From contig NZ_KE386933.1 of NCBI RefSeq assembly GCF_000429645.1, forward strand, positions 732,517 through 796,516: a DNA stretch of 64,000 bases. The letters run 5' to 3'. This stretch comes from Niveispirillum irakense DSM 11586. Lineage in GTDB: Bacteria; Pseudomonadota; Alphaproteobacteria; Azospirillales; Azospirillaceae. Position 1 is the first letter of the stretch, and each line of letters begins with the position of its first letter. A program made the translations under genes and the position numbers. Below, piece by piece: positions 52,373-61,845 of the stretch. The notes below the pieces were generated by a model. The model worked only from the letters and a program-made list of their open reading frames with translations. It did not search any database and was not told the origin of the DNA.

Positions 52373-54889
52373 TCAGGTGGTGCGGGCAAAGACATGGCTG
52401 AAATAGGCCTGGCTCAACAGGTTGGAAATATCGGGCAGCATGCGACCCAGCCGGTCAGTCAGGTCGCACAGGGCGGTGCCATCCCGGGCGGGCTGCGGGT
52501 CGCGCAGCAGTTCCCCCGCCGTCAGCAGCAGGGAGCGGGCAAGCTGGGTGGGGCTGACGCCGTTTTCATCGCCGGTGATTTCCGGCAGGTTGGCCAGTTG
52601 CCGTTCCACCGTCCGGATCTGAAAGGCGAGAGAGCGGGGATGTTCCTCATCCGCCAGCAACAAGGACAGGACGGGTTCGCGCCGCACGCCCAGGGGGTGG
52701 CGTTCGCGATAGGCCGTGCCGGCGGCGCCCAGTTCCAGCAGGACCGACAAGGCGGCGCCGGTTGCGGCAGTGCCGCTGGCCAGCCCGCTGCCCTGGAAGC
52801 TGCCGATGATCCCGATCGCCCGTTCCAGCCGGCGGCCCAGCACCAGGAAACGCCAGGCCGGCCCCCGCGACATGCCATCCAGTTCCAGCCCGATCAGGGA
52901 GGCCAGCAGGGCGGAAATCTCATCCAGCCGCAGGCGCATCACGGCCGGGTCGGCCCGCATGGGGGCGGCGGCCCGTTCATCCAGCACGGCCAGCACGCCG
53001 CTGACATCGGATGGCAACCGGTCACGTACCCCGGCGGCGGCGCGGCGCAGGCGTTCCATCGTGGCGCGCAGGCCACCGGGATTGGCCGCGTCGGCCACGA
53101 TTTCCAGCGCTTGACGCATGCCACGCACGGCGTCGGCCTCCGGCAGGGAGGCGATGCCGGCCGGGATCATGCCCATCCAGCCCATCAGCCGCAGCAGAGG
53201 CACCAGTTCTTCTTCCGCGCCGGGATGGGCGTCGTCGGACAGGCGACGGGCGGCGGCGCGCAGGATGCGCACGGCCTGATCCGCCCGTTCCGCATAACGC
53301 CCCACCCAGAACAGATGATCCGCCGCCCGGGAGGGAAGGTCGATGGTCGGCAGGCCGGCATCCCCGGCGCCATCGGGGGCCATCTGGCTTCGCCGGCGGG
53401 GCGTGGAAGCGCCCTCCAACGTCTTGCCGGTAATCCACACATCTTTGGCACCCGCCCCCTGTTGCAGGGAAACGGCGGCAAACCGGTCATCGGCGCTGAT
53501 CCGGGCCAGCCCGCCCGGCATCACCATCCAGTCGCCATCACGGGTGGCGCAGGCAAAGGCGCGCAGCACCAGCGGGCAGGCATCCATATGCCCGTCACGC
53601 CAGACAGGGGCCGTGGACGGGGCGATGGCTTCCTGCGCTACCCATTGCTGGGGCCGCTGACGCAGGCGGCTGGCCATCTCCGCCCGGCCCGCCGCATCCA
53701 GTTCCCCGCCATAGATCGGCTGATGGCCCAGGCTGGAATAGGCGGGGCGGAAGACCAGCTGGTCCAAGCCACCCAGCATCTCCGCCCGCTGCCCGGCATC
53801 ACCGCCCCACAATGTGGGCACATCAGGCAGAAGCGGCGCCTGTCCGAGAAGATGTTTCGATAACGTATCCATCCAGGGCAGCAGGGCGGGGCTGTCGGTC
53901 AGGCCGCTGCCCAGCCCGTTGCAGACCGTTACGTTGCCGCAACGGACGGCCTGGACCAAGCCCGGTACGCCCAGCGCACTGTCAGGCCGCAATTCCAGTG
54001 GATCGCAGAAATCATCATCCACCCGGCGCAGGATGACATCCACCCGTTCCAGCCCGCCCAGCGTCTTCAGGAAGACAGTCTGGTCCCGGATGGTGAGGTC
54101 GGCGCCCTCCACCAGGATCAGGCCCAGATTGCGGGCCAGATAAGCATGTTCGAAATAGGCCTCATTATAGGGGCCGGGGGTCAGCAGCACCATGCGCGGG
54201 CTGCCGTCAGGGCCGGAGGCACGGGGGGCCAGCGCCGCCAATGTCTGGCGCAACGTGTCGAAGAACGGGGCCAGCCGTTCCACATTGCAGTTCCGGAACG
54301 ATTCTGCCAGCGTCTGGCTCAACACCACCCGGTTTTCCAGCGCATAGCCGGCCCCGGTAGGGGTTTGCGTGCGGCTGGCCAGCACGCGCCATTGCCCTTC
54401 CGGGTCGCGCACCAGATCGGCGGCGAACAGGGTCAGCCGGGCAGCGGGGGCCTGGACCAGCCCGTGGCAGGCGCGCAGAAAACCCGGATCGCCCAGAACC
54501 AGACCTGCCGGCAGAACCTGATCGCGGATCAGGGCTTGTTCGCCATACAGATCGGCCAGCACCCGGTCCATCAGGCGGGCGCGCTGGCGCAGACCTTCGC
54601 TGATCACCCGCCATTCCGCTGCCGGCAGCAGCAGCGGCACGGGGTCCAGTGGCCAGGGCCGCTCCACGCCCTGCGGGTCGGCATAGGCGTGATAGGTCAC
54701 ACCATTCTGGAACAGCAGCCGGCGTGCTGCATCCCACCGTTCCTCCATCGCGCCGCGCGTCAGTTCATCGGCCAGGAAGAAGCCTTGCCAATGGGGGCGC
54801 ACGCCCCCCGTGCCTGTGACCATCTCGTCCCAGGCGCGGGATTGTTGCAGGGGAAGGGTGCGTGCGGGTTCAGCCAAGGCGAAGGTCAA
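52373..54889 (-). CDS. Fusion of circularly permuted ATP-grasp and alpha-E domains
   Basis: An 838-residue protein. The N-terminal half (about 1-480) is a circularly permuted type-2 ATP-grasp domain, with YADPQGVERPWPLDPVPLL, LTPGPYNEAYFEHAYLAR (nucleotide region) and ILRRVDDDFCDPLELR. The C-terminal third (about 510-838) is the all-helical alpha-E domain, starting DLPSRAADHLFWVGRYAERAD (short: DHLFWVGRYAERAD). The two domains are separate genes in many bacteria, so this is a fused version. ATP-grasp enzymes of this group are predicted peptide or amide ligases. It overlaps its neighbours by about 20 nt. Confidence 0.88.
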   Translation of the reverse strand: MTFALAEPARTLPLQQSRAWDEMVTGTGGVRPHWQGFFLADELTRGAMEERWDAARRLLFQNGVTYHAYADPQGVERPWPLDPVPLLLPAAEWRVISEGLRQRARLMDRVLADLYGEQALIRDQVLPAGLVLGDPGFLRACHGLVQAPAARLTLFAADLVRDPEGQWRVLASRTQTPTGAGYALENRVVLSQTLAESFRNCNVERLAPFFDTLRQTLAALAPRASGPDGSPRMVLLTPGPYNEAYFEHAYLARNLGLILVEGADLTIRDQTVFLKTLGGLERVDVILRRVDDDFCDPLELRPDSALGVPGLVQAVRCGNVTVCNGLGSGLTDSPALLPWMDTLSKHLLGQAPLLPDVPTLWGGDAGQRAEMLGGLDQLVFRPAYSSLGHQPIYGGELDAAGRAEMASRLRQRPQQWVAQEAIAPSTAPVWRDGHMDACPLVLRAFACATRDGDWMVMPGGLARISADDRFAAVSLQQGAGAKDVWITGKTLEGASTPRRRSQMAPDGAGDAGLPTIDLPSRAADHLFWVGRYAERADQAVRILRAAARRLSDDAHPGAEEELVPLLRLMGWMGMIPAGIASLPEADAVRGMRQALEIVADAANPGGLRATMERLRRAAAGVRDRLPSDVSGVLAVLDERAAAPMRADPAVMRLRLDEISALLASLIGLELDGMSRGPAWRFLVLGRRLERAIGIIGSFQGSGLASGTAATGAALSVLLELGAAGTAYRERHPLGVRREPVLSLLLADEEHPRSLAFQIRTVERQLANLPEITGDENGVSPTQLARSLLLTAGELLRDPQPARDGTALCDLTDRLGRMLPDISNLLSQAYFSHVFARTT

Positions 54890-57800
54890 GGGTCAGGGGG
54901 AAGTCCGGGTTGCGGATCTCAATCGGGGGCGGCATGGGCCCTGGTGTATGCCCGAACGGGAAGAAGCGCGCCAGCCTCCGTCCTTCCGCCTCGTTGGCGT
55001 TGACGGGAAAGGTGGTGAAGTTCCGACCGCCCGGATGGGCCACGTGATAAGTACAGCCACCGACGGACCGTCCCGTCCAGCTATCCAGAATGTCAAAAAC
55101 CAGCGGCGCATGGACCGGAATGGTCGGATGCAGGCAGTTTGGCGGCTGCCAGGCGCGATACCGCACGCCGGCAACAAATTCCCCTTCCGTGCCGGTGGGG
55201 GTCAGCGGCACCTTGCGGCCATTGCAGGTGATCACGTGGCGGTCATCCACCGCCCCGGTCAGGCGCACCTGTACCCGTTCCAGGCTGCTATCGACGAATC
55301 GCACCGTGCCGCCGCCGCCCGGCTCCTCCCCCAACACATGCCAGGGTTCCAGCGCCGTGCGCAGTTCCAGCGACAGGTTGCGCTGGGTGACTGTGCCCAG
55401 AACCGGGAAGCGGAAGGCGATATGCGGCGTGAACCAGGATTCCTCGAACGCATAGCCGGCGGCACGCAGGTCGGCCACCACATCGGCCATGTCCTGCTGC
55501 ACGAAATGCGGCAGCATGAACCGTTCATGCAGCTTCGTGCCCCAGCGCACCAGCCGCGCGCGATAGGGCTGGCGCCAGAACCAGGTGATCAAGGTGCGCA
55601 GCAGCAATTGCTGCACCAGGCTCATCTGCGCATGAGGCGGCATTTCAAAGCTGCGCAGTTCCAGCAAGCCCAGCCGGCCGGTGGAACTGTCGGGGCTGTA
55701 GAGCTTGTCGATGCAGAATTCACTGCGATGGGTGTTGCCCTGCACATCGACCAGCAGATGGCGCAGCGCCCGGTCCACCAGCCAGGGCGGGGCGCCCGTC
55801 CCGGCCTCATCCAGGATTTTGAAGGCGATTTCCAACTCGTACAGGCTGTCATGCCGCGCCTCGTCCACGCGCGGATGCTGGCTGGTCGGCCCGATGAACA
55901 TGCCGGAGAACAGGAAGGACAGGGCCGGGTGGTTCTGCCAATAGGTCAGCAGTGAGCGCAACACATCCGGGCGGCGCAGGAACGGGCTGTCCGCCGGCGT
56001 GGCGCCGCCGACCACGATATGGTTGCCGCCTCCGGTGCCGATATGGCGACCATCCAGGGCGAATTTCTCCGTTGCCAGCCGGCTTTGCCGTGCATCCTCG
56101 TAAAGCTCGGTCGTGTTGCGGACCAGTTCCTCCCAGCTTGTCGCCGGATGGATATTCACCTCGATCACGCCGGGATCGGGTGTTACAGCAATGGAATTCA
56201 GGCGCGGATCGCGTGGCGGCGGATAGCCTTCCAGCACGACCGGCATATCCAGTTCCACGCAGGTGGCTTCAATTGCCGCCACCAGTTCCAGCCAATCCTC
56301 CAGATGGCTGGTTGGCGGCATGAAGATATAGAGCCGACCGTCGCGCGGCTCTATGCATAGCGCGGTCCGCACCACCCACCAGGCGGACTGACCCCGGTCA
56401 GGTACCTCGTCCCTTACATCGGCCATGCGGCGGCGGCGTTCCAGCGGTTCTGTACGGCCTTTACGTTCTGTCGTTTGCTGGGCCAGTTCCTCATAAGCGG
56501 GAAGGGGGGTGCGGGGATCGAACGGATCCTGCTCGTAAGACCAGGGATAATCTTTCTCATCCACCCAGGGCAGGCTGCCCAGCGGCAGCCGGTACCCTAC
56601 GGGGCTGTCGCCCGGCGCCAGGATCAAACGGTCGGTGCGTAGCGGCCAGGTGCTGGACAGCCATACCGGGCCGGTTGCTTCGTGCCGGCGGCTCAGCGGC
56701 AGGGCATAGCCAATCGGGCGGTCAAGCCCCCGTTCGAATACACGGGCCAGACGGGCCCGCTCCTCTTCATTTTCCAGCTTGGCGTCGAACGGATCGACAT
56801 TCACCGGCAGTTTGCGTTCACGCTGGATATAGTGCCAGGGGTCTTCAAAGGCCGCACGGGCATAGTCGGCGGGGATGCCCAGCCTTACCGCCAGGGCGCG
56901 GATGAACTCATCGGCATGGCTTGCCTCGAACCCGTAATGGATACGCTCATCCGCCTGATATTCATCATGGGTCCACAGCGCATCGCCATCGCGGCGCCAG
57001 TAAAGCTGCAGGGCCCAGCGCGGCAGGCTTTCCCCCGGATACCATTTGCCCTGGCCGAAATGCAGCAGGCCGCCGGGGCCGAACCGGGTTTTCAGCCGGC
57101 GGATCAGATCACCGGACAAGGTGCGTTTGGTGGGGCCCATGGCGGCGGTGTTCCATTCCGCCCCGTCCATATCGTCGATGGAAACAAAGGTCGGCTCGCC
57201 CCCCATGGTCAGGCGGATATCGCCATCCTGGATTTCCCGATCCACCTGGTGGCCCAGCGCCTCAATCGCCGCCCATTGCTCGGGCCAATAGGGCTTGGTC
57301 GTGCGTGGCTGCTCGGCGATGCGGGTGACAGACATCGCATGTTCGAATGACACTTCGCACAGTTCCAGCCCCCCAGTGATGGGGGCGGCGCTGAATGGGT
57401 CGGGCGTACAGGCAACGGGGATATGGCCTTCCCCCGCCATCAGGCCGGATGTGGGGTCCAGGCCGATCCAGCCGGCGCCGGGCAGGTACACCTCGCACCA
57501 GGCGTGCAAGTCGGTGAAGTCAGCCGTCGGTCCTTCCGGCCCTTCCAGCGGTTTCTGGTCAGCGACAAGCTGGATCAGGTAACCGGAGGCAAACCGCGCC
57601 GCCAGCCCCAGATTGCGCAGCGCCTGCACCATCAGCCAGGCGCTGTCCCGGCAGGAGCCGGTGCGTTTTTCCAGCGTCTCCTCGCAGGATTGCACCCCCG
57701 GTTCCAGCCGGATGACATAGCCGATCATCTCCTGAAGCCGGCTGTTCAGCGCCATCAGGAAGGAAACGGTGGCCTGCTCGCTCCGGTCGACGCCGGCCAG

Positions 57801-58190
57801 CAGTTCGGCCAGCAGCGGGCCGGGCGTTTCCGCCTCCAGGAACGGTTTCAGGTCCTTGGCCAGCAGCGGCTCATAGGTGAAAGGGTATTTTTCCGCCGCG
57901 GGTTCCAGGAAGAAATCGAACGGGTTGATGGCCGCCATATCGGCCACCAGATCCACCTCCAGCACGAATTCCGTCGTCTTTTCCGGAAAGACGAAGCGGG
58001 CCAGCCAGTTGCTCTGCGGGTCCTGCTGCCAGTTCAGGAAATGCTTTTTGGGCGTGACCTTCAGCGAGTAGGAGAGGATGGGGGTGCGGCAATGCGGGGC
58101 GGGCCGGAGCCTGACCACCTGCGGGCCCAGCATCACCGGGCGGTCATAACGATAAATCGTCTTATGGTTCAACGCGACATGGATACCCAT
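54870..58190 (-). CDS. Large transglutaminase-like/DUF2126 protein
   Basis: A 1106-residue protein, the first gene of the cluster. The N-terminal transglutaminase domain (about 1-300) has Cys in KRTGSCRDSAWLMV, His in DLHAWCEVYL and Asp in IGLDPTSG. The rest is DUF2126 (about 310-1106), with MGGEPTFVSIDDMDG, FGQGKWYPGESLPRW and GTGGGNHIVVGG. The last two look like the nucleotide and catalytic regions of a COOH-NH2 ligase-like domain. The start at 58190 gives MGIHVALNHKTIYRY, typical for the family. It overlaps the next gene by 20 nt. Confidence 0.88.
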   Translation of the reverse strand: MGIHVALNHKTIYRYDRPVMLGPQVVRLRPAPHCRTPILSYSLKVTPKKHFLNWQQDPQSNWLARFVFPEKTTEFVLEVDLVADMAAINPFDFFLEPAAEKYPFTYEPLLAKDLKPFLEAETPGPLLAELLAGVDRSEQATVSFLMALNSRLQEMIGYVIRLEPGVQSCEETLEKRTGSCRDSAWLMVQALRNLGLAARFASGYLIQLVADQKPLEGPEGPTADFTDLHAWCEVYLPGAGWIGLDPTSGLMAGEGHIPVACTPDPFSAAPITGGLELCEVSFEHAMSVTRIAEQPRTTKPYWPEQWAAIEALGHQVDREIQDGDIRLTMGGEPTFVSIDDMDGAEWNTAAMGPTKRTLSGDLIRRLKTRFGPGGLLHFGQGKWYPGESLPRWALQLYWRRDGDALWTHDEYQADERIHYGFEASHADEFIRALAVRLGIPADYARAAFEDPWHYIQRERKLPVNVDPFDAKLENEEERARLARVFERGLDRPIGYALPLSRRHEATGPVWLSSTWPLRTDRLILAPGDSPVGYRLPLGSLPWVDEKDYPWSYEQDPFDPRTPLPAYEELAQQTTERKGRTEPLERRRRMADVRDEVPDRGQSAWWVVRTALCIEPRDGRLYIFMPPTSHLEDWLELVAAIEATCVELDMPVVLEGYPPPRDPRLNSIAVTPDPGVIEVNIHPATSWEELVRNTTELYEDARQSRLATEKFALDGRHIGTGGGNHIVVGGATPADSPFLRRPDVLRSLLTYWQNHPALSFLFSGMFIGPTSQHPRVDEARHDSLYELEIAFKILDEAGTGAPPWLVDRALRHLLVDVQGNTHRSEFCIDKLYSPDSSTGRLGLLELRSFEMPPHAQMSLVQQLLLRTLITWFWRQPYRARLVRWGTKLHERFMLPHFVQQDMADVVADLRAAGYAFEESWFTPHIAFRFPVLGTVTQRNLSLELRTALEPWHVLGEEPGGGGTVRFVDSSLERVQVRLTGAVDDRHVITCNGRKVPLTPTGTEGEFVAGVRYRAWQPPNCLHPTIPVHAPLVFDILDSWTGRSVGGCTYHVAHPGGRNFTTFPVNANEAEGRRLARFFPFGHTPGPMPPPIEIRNPDFPLTLDLRLG

Positions 58191-58357
58191 ACGGTCCTGT
58201 CTCCCAGCCTCTTAGACGGCGGCTCGTGGTGCCGCCGCAACCCCGGATGGTGACCGTAACATCAAAAGGAAGGCGGGTTAAGCTGCGTTGCAGCATTCTT
58301 GTCGAATGGAGGGATTGGCAGCATCTTTCTTGCCCGGTCGCGTGACCGGGGGCAGGG

Positions 58358-59353
58358 CTAGCGGTGATCGGCGGGCGCACGGGCGGCGCTGGGCGGTGCC
58401 CCGTTCAAACGCCCCCAGGCGCGGCGTAACTGCCGGGCGGAGGCGAATCCGGCCCGCTCCGCGACCGTTTCCATGTCCAGCCGGGACGTCTCCAGCAACT
58501 GGCGGGCCAGCGCCACGCGCAGCCTGTTCACATAGTCGGGAACGCTCATGCCGGTATATTCATTGAACAGGCGCGACAGATGGCGCGGGCTGGCATGCGC
58601 GATGCGCGACAGATCACCCAATGTCCAGTCCCGCGCGGGGTTGGCGGTGATGGCATCCTGGGTTCGGTGGATGACCGGATGCAGATGGTTGCGGCCCTCC
58701 AGCCAGGGGGAAAGCTGGGGGTCCGATCCAGTGCGGCGTATATAAACAACCAGATGCCGGGCCACGGCGCTGGCGATGGCCGGGCCAGCCTGCCGCGCGA
58801 TCAGATGCAGCATCAGGTCGATGCCGGCCGTGACGCCGGCACTGGTCCAGACCGGACCATCCTCGACATAAAGGCGATTCTCCAGCACGCGGGCGGCAGG
58901 CGCCAGGCTTTGCAAGAGTGCGCAGTCGGCATGGTGGGTGGTACAGGCCCGGCCGTTCAGCAGACCCGCCCGCCCGGCCAGTATCGCGCCGGAACAGATA
59001 CAGACCAGCAGATGCTCCGGCCCCATGGTCCGGGCAAGCCAATCAACGATGGCTTGTTCTGCTGTTTCGTCCTGCTGCCCCTCCGGCCCCGCCGGGGGAC
59101 TGACGCTGCCCGAGACCAGGATCAGGGTGCCGGGCGCCACCATGGCGGGCAGGGGGGCGATGCCGGCCAGTTCCAGGCCGATGGAACTGGTGACTTTTTC
59201 CATCGGCCCTACATAACGCACATCATACCCGACCGGGCTGCCCGCTGTCAGACCGCAGCGACGCAGCCCTTCCAGCGGGCCGGCAATGTCCAGCAGCAGG
59301 GCGCGCGGCGGCACCACCACCAATACGGGGATCAGCCGCCGCTTCTCTGTCAT
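58358..59353 (-). CDS. GlxA-type AraC-family transcriptional regulator
   Basis: A 331-residue regulator. The N-terminal DJ-1/PfpI-like domain (about 8-200) holds VVPPRALLLDIAGPLEG and the nucleophile-elbow-like CSGAILAGRAGLL. The C-terminal AraC helix-turn-helix pair (about 225-320) holds LSRIAHASPRHLSRLFNEYTG (short: RHLSRLFNEYTG) and ETVAERAGFASARQLRRAW. It overlaps the following isochorismatase-like gene at its start by 4 nt (59350-59353), so the two are one operon. The effector is unknown. Confidence 0.88.
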   Translation of the reverse strand: MTEKRRLIPVLVVVPPRALLLDIAGPLEGLRRCGLTAGSPVGYDVRYVGPMEKVTSSIGLELAGIAPLPAMVAPGTLILVSGSVSPPAGPEGQQDETAEQAIVDWLARTMGPEHLLVCICSGAILAGRAGLLNGRACTTHHADCALLQSLAPAARVLENRLYVEDGPVWTSAGVTAGIDLMLHLIARQAGPAIASAVARHLVVYIRRTGSDPQLSPWLEGRNHLHPVIHRTQDAITANPARDWTLGDLSRIAHASPRHLSRLFNEYTGMSVPDYVNRLRVALARQLLETSRLDMETVAERAGFASARQLRRAWGRLNGAPPSAARAPADHR

Positions 59354-59898
59354 AATGCAGCCAATGCCTCTTCCACACTGGCGATGCGCGCAAAGCGCCG
59401 GGCCAGCACCAGTTCCGTTCGTTGCGCGATCTCCGCAGCGGACCAGAGACGCCCTTCCCGATCCTGCATCGGGAAGGTGAGGGTGGCTTCCGTCACGTAA
59501 TCCACCTCATAGCCCAGATCGCTGGCGTGGCGGGTTGTGGTTTCGCAACATTGCTCCGTCCGGATGCCGCTGACGATCACGCGACCTATGCCATTCCGGG
59601 TCAACCACACATCCAGGCCGGACCCGATCAAGGCGCTGTGGCGGGTTTTCTCAAACCGGGCATCCGTATCAATCCGCAAGGGTTCCAGTGCCCGGACATG
59701 GCCCGACGCGATGGAGAAAGGCCCATCCTTTTCGACATGGAAGATCTGCACCACCTTGGCCCCGGCTTCTTTCGCCCCATCATGCAACCGCTGGAGACGG
59801 CGGGTGAAGCGATCAAGGTCAGCCACGTCCCAATAGGGGCGGTGACGGAAGCTCTCCTGCGCATCGATGATCAGCAGGGCGGTCTGTGAAGCGGACAT
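59350..59898 (-). CDS. Isochorismatase-like cysteine hydrolase
   Basis: A 182-residue hydrolase. The catalytic Asp is in LLIIDAQESF (about residue 12), the Lys is in FEKTRHSALIGSGLD, and the nucleophile Cys is in VSGIRTEQCCETTTRHASDLG (one of the paired cysteines). That layout is typical of nicotinamidase/isochorismatase relatives. The substrate is unknown. It is transcribed before the GlxA-type regulator, which may control it. Confidence 0.87.
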   Translation of the reverse strand: MSASQTALLIIDAQESFRHRPYWDVADLDRFTRRLQRLHDGAKEAGAKVVQIFHVEKDGPFSIASGHVRALEPLRIDTDARFEKTRHSALIGSGLDVWLTRNGIGRVIVSGIRTEQCCETTTRHASDLGYEVDYVTEATLTFPMQDREGRLWSAAEIAQRTELVLARRFARIASVEEALAAL

Positions 59899-60074
59899 TT
59901 TATGAACTCCATCGCTCTAGGATGGTGCTCAATTTATTAGGGATATTCCAGGCTAGAAAGGCATGCACCGGACCAAATGCGGACAAAAACAGCCAAATCC
60001 ATATCCTCCAGAAGCAGGCCCAGTGACCGCGTGCTGCCAGCGGTTTCGTCCATTCTCACAGGCTTTTTCAGCAA

Positions 60075-60113
60075 AACCGTGGAAACGGTTGAAAGCGCTT
60101 GTTAACCACCGCA
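60075..60113 (+). promoter_or_regulatory. Palindrome and candidate promoter upstream of fliL
   Basis: AACCGT-GGAA-ACGGTT (60075-60090) is a perfect 6-bp inverted repeat. It overlaps TTGAAA (60089-60094), which is followed after 17 nt by CATGAT, a possible -35/-10 pair. It lies about 85-120 bp before the fliL start. The evidence is consensus matching only. Confidence 0.3.
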
Positions 60114-60195
60114 TGATTAGAGTGGCTCAGAAGGGGGTCATTCGCTACGACAGCGGCTGACTGTAACTGTACGAAGCGGTAGGGGTGCGCACACG

Positions 60196-60738
60196 ATGAC
60201 TGCCATGGAAACCGATGGCGGTGGGTCGACGGAACATGAACAGCCGCGCAAGAAGTTGAGCGGCAAGAAAATCGTTCTGTTCATCGTGCTGCCGATTCTG
60301 CTGATCGTCGCGGGGGGTGCCGCGGCCTTTTTCACCGGCATGCTGGATGGGCTTCTGGGCAAGAAGCATGAGGGGGAGGAGGAGCATGTCGAGGAAAAGC
60401 ATGAGCCTGCCTTGCCGCCTTATAACGGCCCCCCCTTGTTCAAGGACATGCCGGATATCCTGGTGAACCTGAATACCGGGGAACGGCGCGCCACCCTGCT
60501 GAAGCTGGGCATCACCCTTGAAGTGTCGCGGCCGGAAGAAATGGCGCCGCTGGATGTGGCGATGCCGCGCATCACCGACGCTTTCCAGGTCTATCTGCGT
60601 GAGCTGCGGGTGGATGACCTGCGCGGCTCGGCCGGCATGTACCGGCTGCGGGAGGAACTGTTGCTGCGGGTGAATACGGCGACGGCCCCGATCAAGGTCA
60701 AGGATGTGCTGATCAAAGAATTCCTGGTCCAGCAGTGA
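60196..60738 (+). CDS. fliL: Flagellar basal body-associated protein FliL
   Basis: A 180-residue single-pass inner-membrane protein of the flagellar motor. The membrane helix lies at about residues 27-49 (VLFIVLPILLIVAGGAAAFF). An acidic, His-containing linker and the periplasmic FliL domain follow, with the family pattern DMPDILVNLNTG and LLLRVNTATAPIKVKDVLIKEFLVQ (short: VKDVLIKEFLVQ). It stabilises the stator around the rotor. It begins a flagellar operon and is followed by fliM after 21 nt. Confidence 0.93.
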   Translation: MTAMETDGGGSTEHEQPRKKLSGKKIVLFIVLPILLIVAGGAAAFFTGMLDGLLGKKHEGEEEHVEEKHEPALPPYNGPPLFKDMPDILVNLNTGERRATLLKLGITLEVSRPEEMAPLDVAMPRITDAFQVYLRELRVDDLRGSAGMYRLREELLLRVNTATAPIKVKDVLIKEFLVQQ

Positions 60739-60759
60739 GACCGGTAGCGGGGATGAAGC

Positions 60760-61845
60760 ATGGCCGGGCCTGAGGAACTGAGCGAAGAAGAACGGATGGC
60801 CGCCGAATGGGCGGCCATGGCGGATGAGGCTGCCGGCGACGCCTTCGGTGATATGGGCGGCGGCGGGGGCGGTGGCGCCACCCGGGTGCTGAACCAGGAC
60901 GAAATCGACAGCCTGCTGGGCTTCGACAAGGACGGTTCCGGCGACGGCGACAATACCGGCGTCATGGCGCTGGTGAACTCGGCGCTGGTCAATTACGAAC
61001 GCCTGCCCATGCTGGAGGTGGTCTTTGACCGCCTTGTCCGCATGATGTCCACATCCTTGCGTAACTTCACGTCCGATAACGTTGAAGTGTCGCTGGACCA
61101 GATCAGCTCCGTCCGTTTCGGCGATTACCTGAACTCCATCCCGCTGCCGGCCATGCTGGCCGTGTTCAAGGCGGAGGAGTGGGACAATTACGGGCTGATG
61201 GTGATCGACTCAGCCCTGATCTATTCCATCGTGGACGTGCTGCTGGGCGGGCGGCGCGGCACGGCGGCGATGCGTATTGAAGGCCGGCCTTACACCACGA
61301 TTGAACGCAATCTGGTGGAGCGCATGGTCCATGTGGTCCTGTCGGACCTGTCCGCCGCATTCGACCCGCTGTCGCCCGTCACCTTCCGTTTCGACCGGCT
61401 GGAAACGAATCCCCGTTTCGCCACCATCGCCCGGCAGGCCAATGCCGCCGTGCTGGTGAAGCTGCGCATTGATATGGAAGATCGCGGCGGTCGTCTGGAA
61501 CTGCTGATCCCCTATGCCACGCTGGAGCCGGTGCGCGAACTGCTGCTCCAGATGTTCATGGGTGAGAAATTTGGCCGTGATAGCATCTGGGAAACCCACC
61601 TGGCGTCGGAGCTTTGGCAAACGGATGTTCACCTCTCGGCTGTACTGGATGAAATTGTGTTGCCGCTGAACGAGGTGCTGTCCTGGCGGGTCGGCAGCCG
61701 CGTGCTGCTGAACGTCGCGCCGGAGGAAACGATTGAGCTGCGATGCGGGGATGTGCCGATGTTCCTGGGCCGGATGGGCCGCAAGGGGGGCAATATCGCC
61801 GTGCGGATCGATCGTGAGTCGCCCAAACCGGAGTCGCAGCAATGA
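60760..61845 (+). CDS. fliM: Flagellar motor switch protein FliM
   Basis: A 361-residue switch protein of the C-ring. The CheY-phosphate-binding segment LNQDEIDSLLGF is at about residues 44-55, preceded by an acidic, Gly-rich extension that E. coli FliM does not have. The middle domain has YERLPMLEVVFDRLVRMMSTSLRNFT (short: LPMLEVVFDRLVR) and the GGxG-type loop LLGGRRGTAAM. The C-terminal SpoA/FliN-like domain runs from about 275 to the end. It overlaps the DUF6468 gene by 4 nt. Confidence 0.95.
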   Translation: MAGPEELSEEERMAAEWAAMADEAAGDAFGDMGGGGGGGATRVLNQDEIDSLLGFDKDGSGDGDNTGVMALVNSALVNYERLPMLEVVFDRLVRMMSTSLRNFTSDNVEVSLDQISSVRFGDYLNSIPLPAMLAVFKAEEWDNYGLMVIDSALIYSIVDVLLGGRRGTAAMRIEGRPYTTIERNLVERMVHVVLSDLSAAFDPLSPVTFRFDRLETNPRFATIARQANAAVLVKLRIDMEDRGGRLELLIPYATLEPVRELLLQMFMGEKFGRDSIWETHLASELWQTDVHLSAVLDEIVLPLNEVLSWRVGSRVLLNVAPEETIELRCGDVPMFLGRMGRKGGNIAVRIDRESPKPESQQ

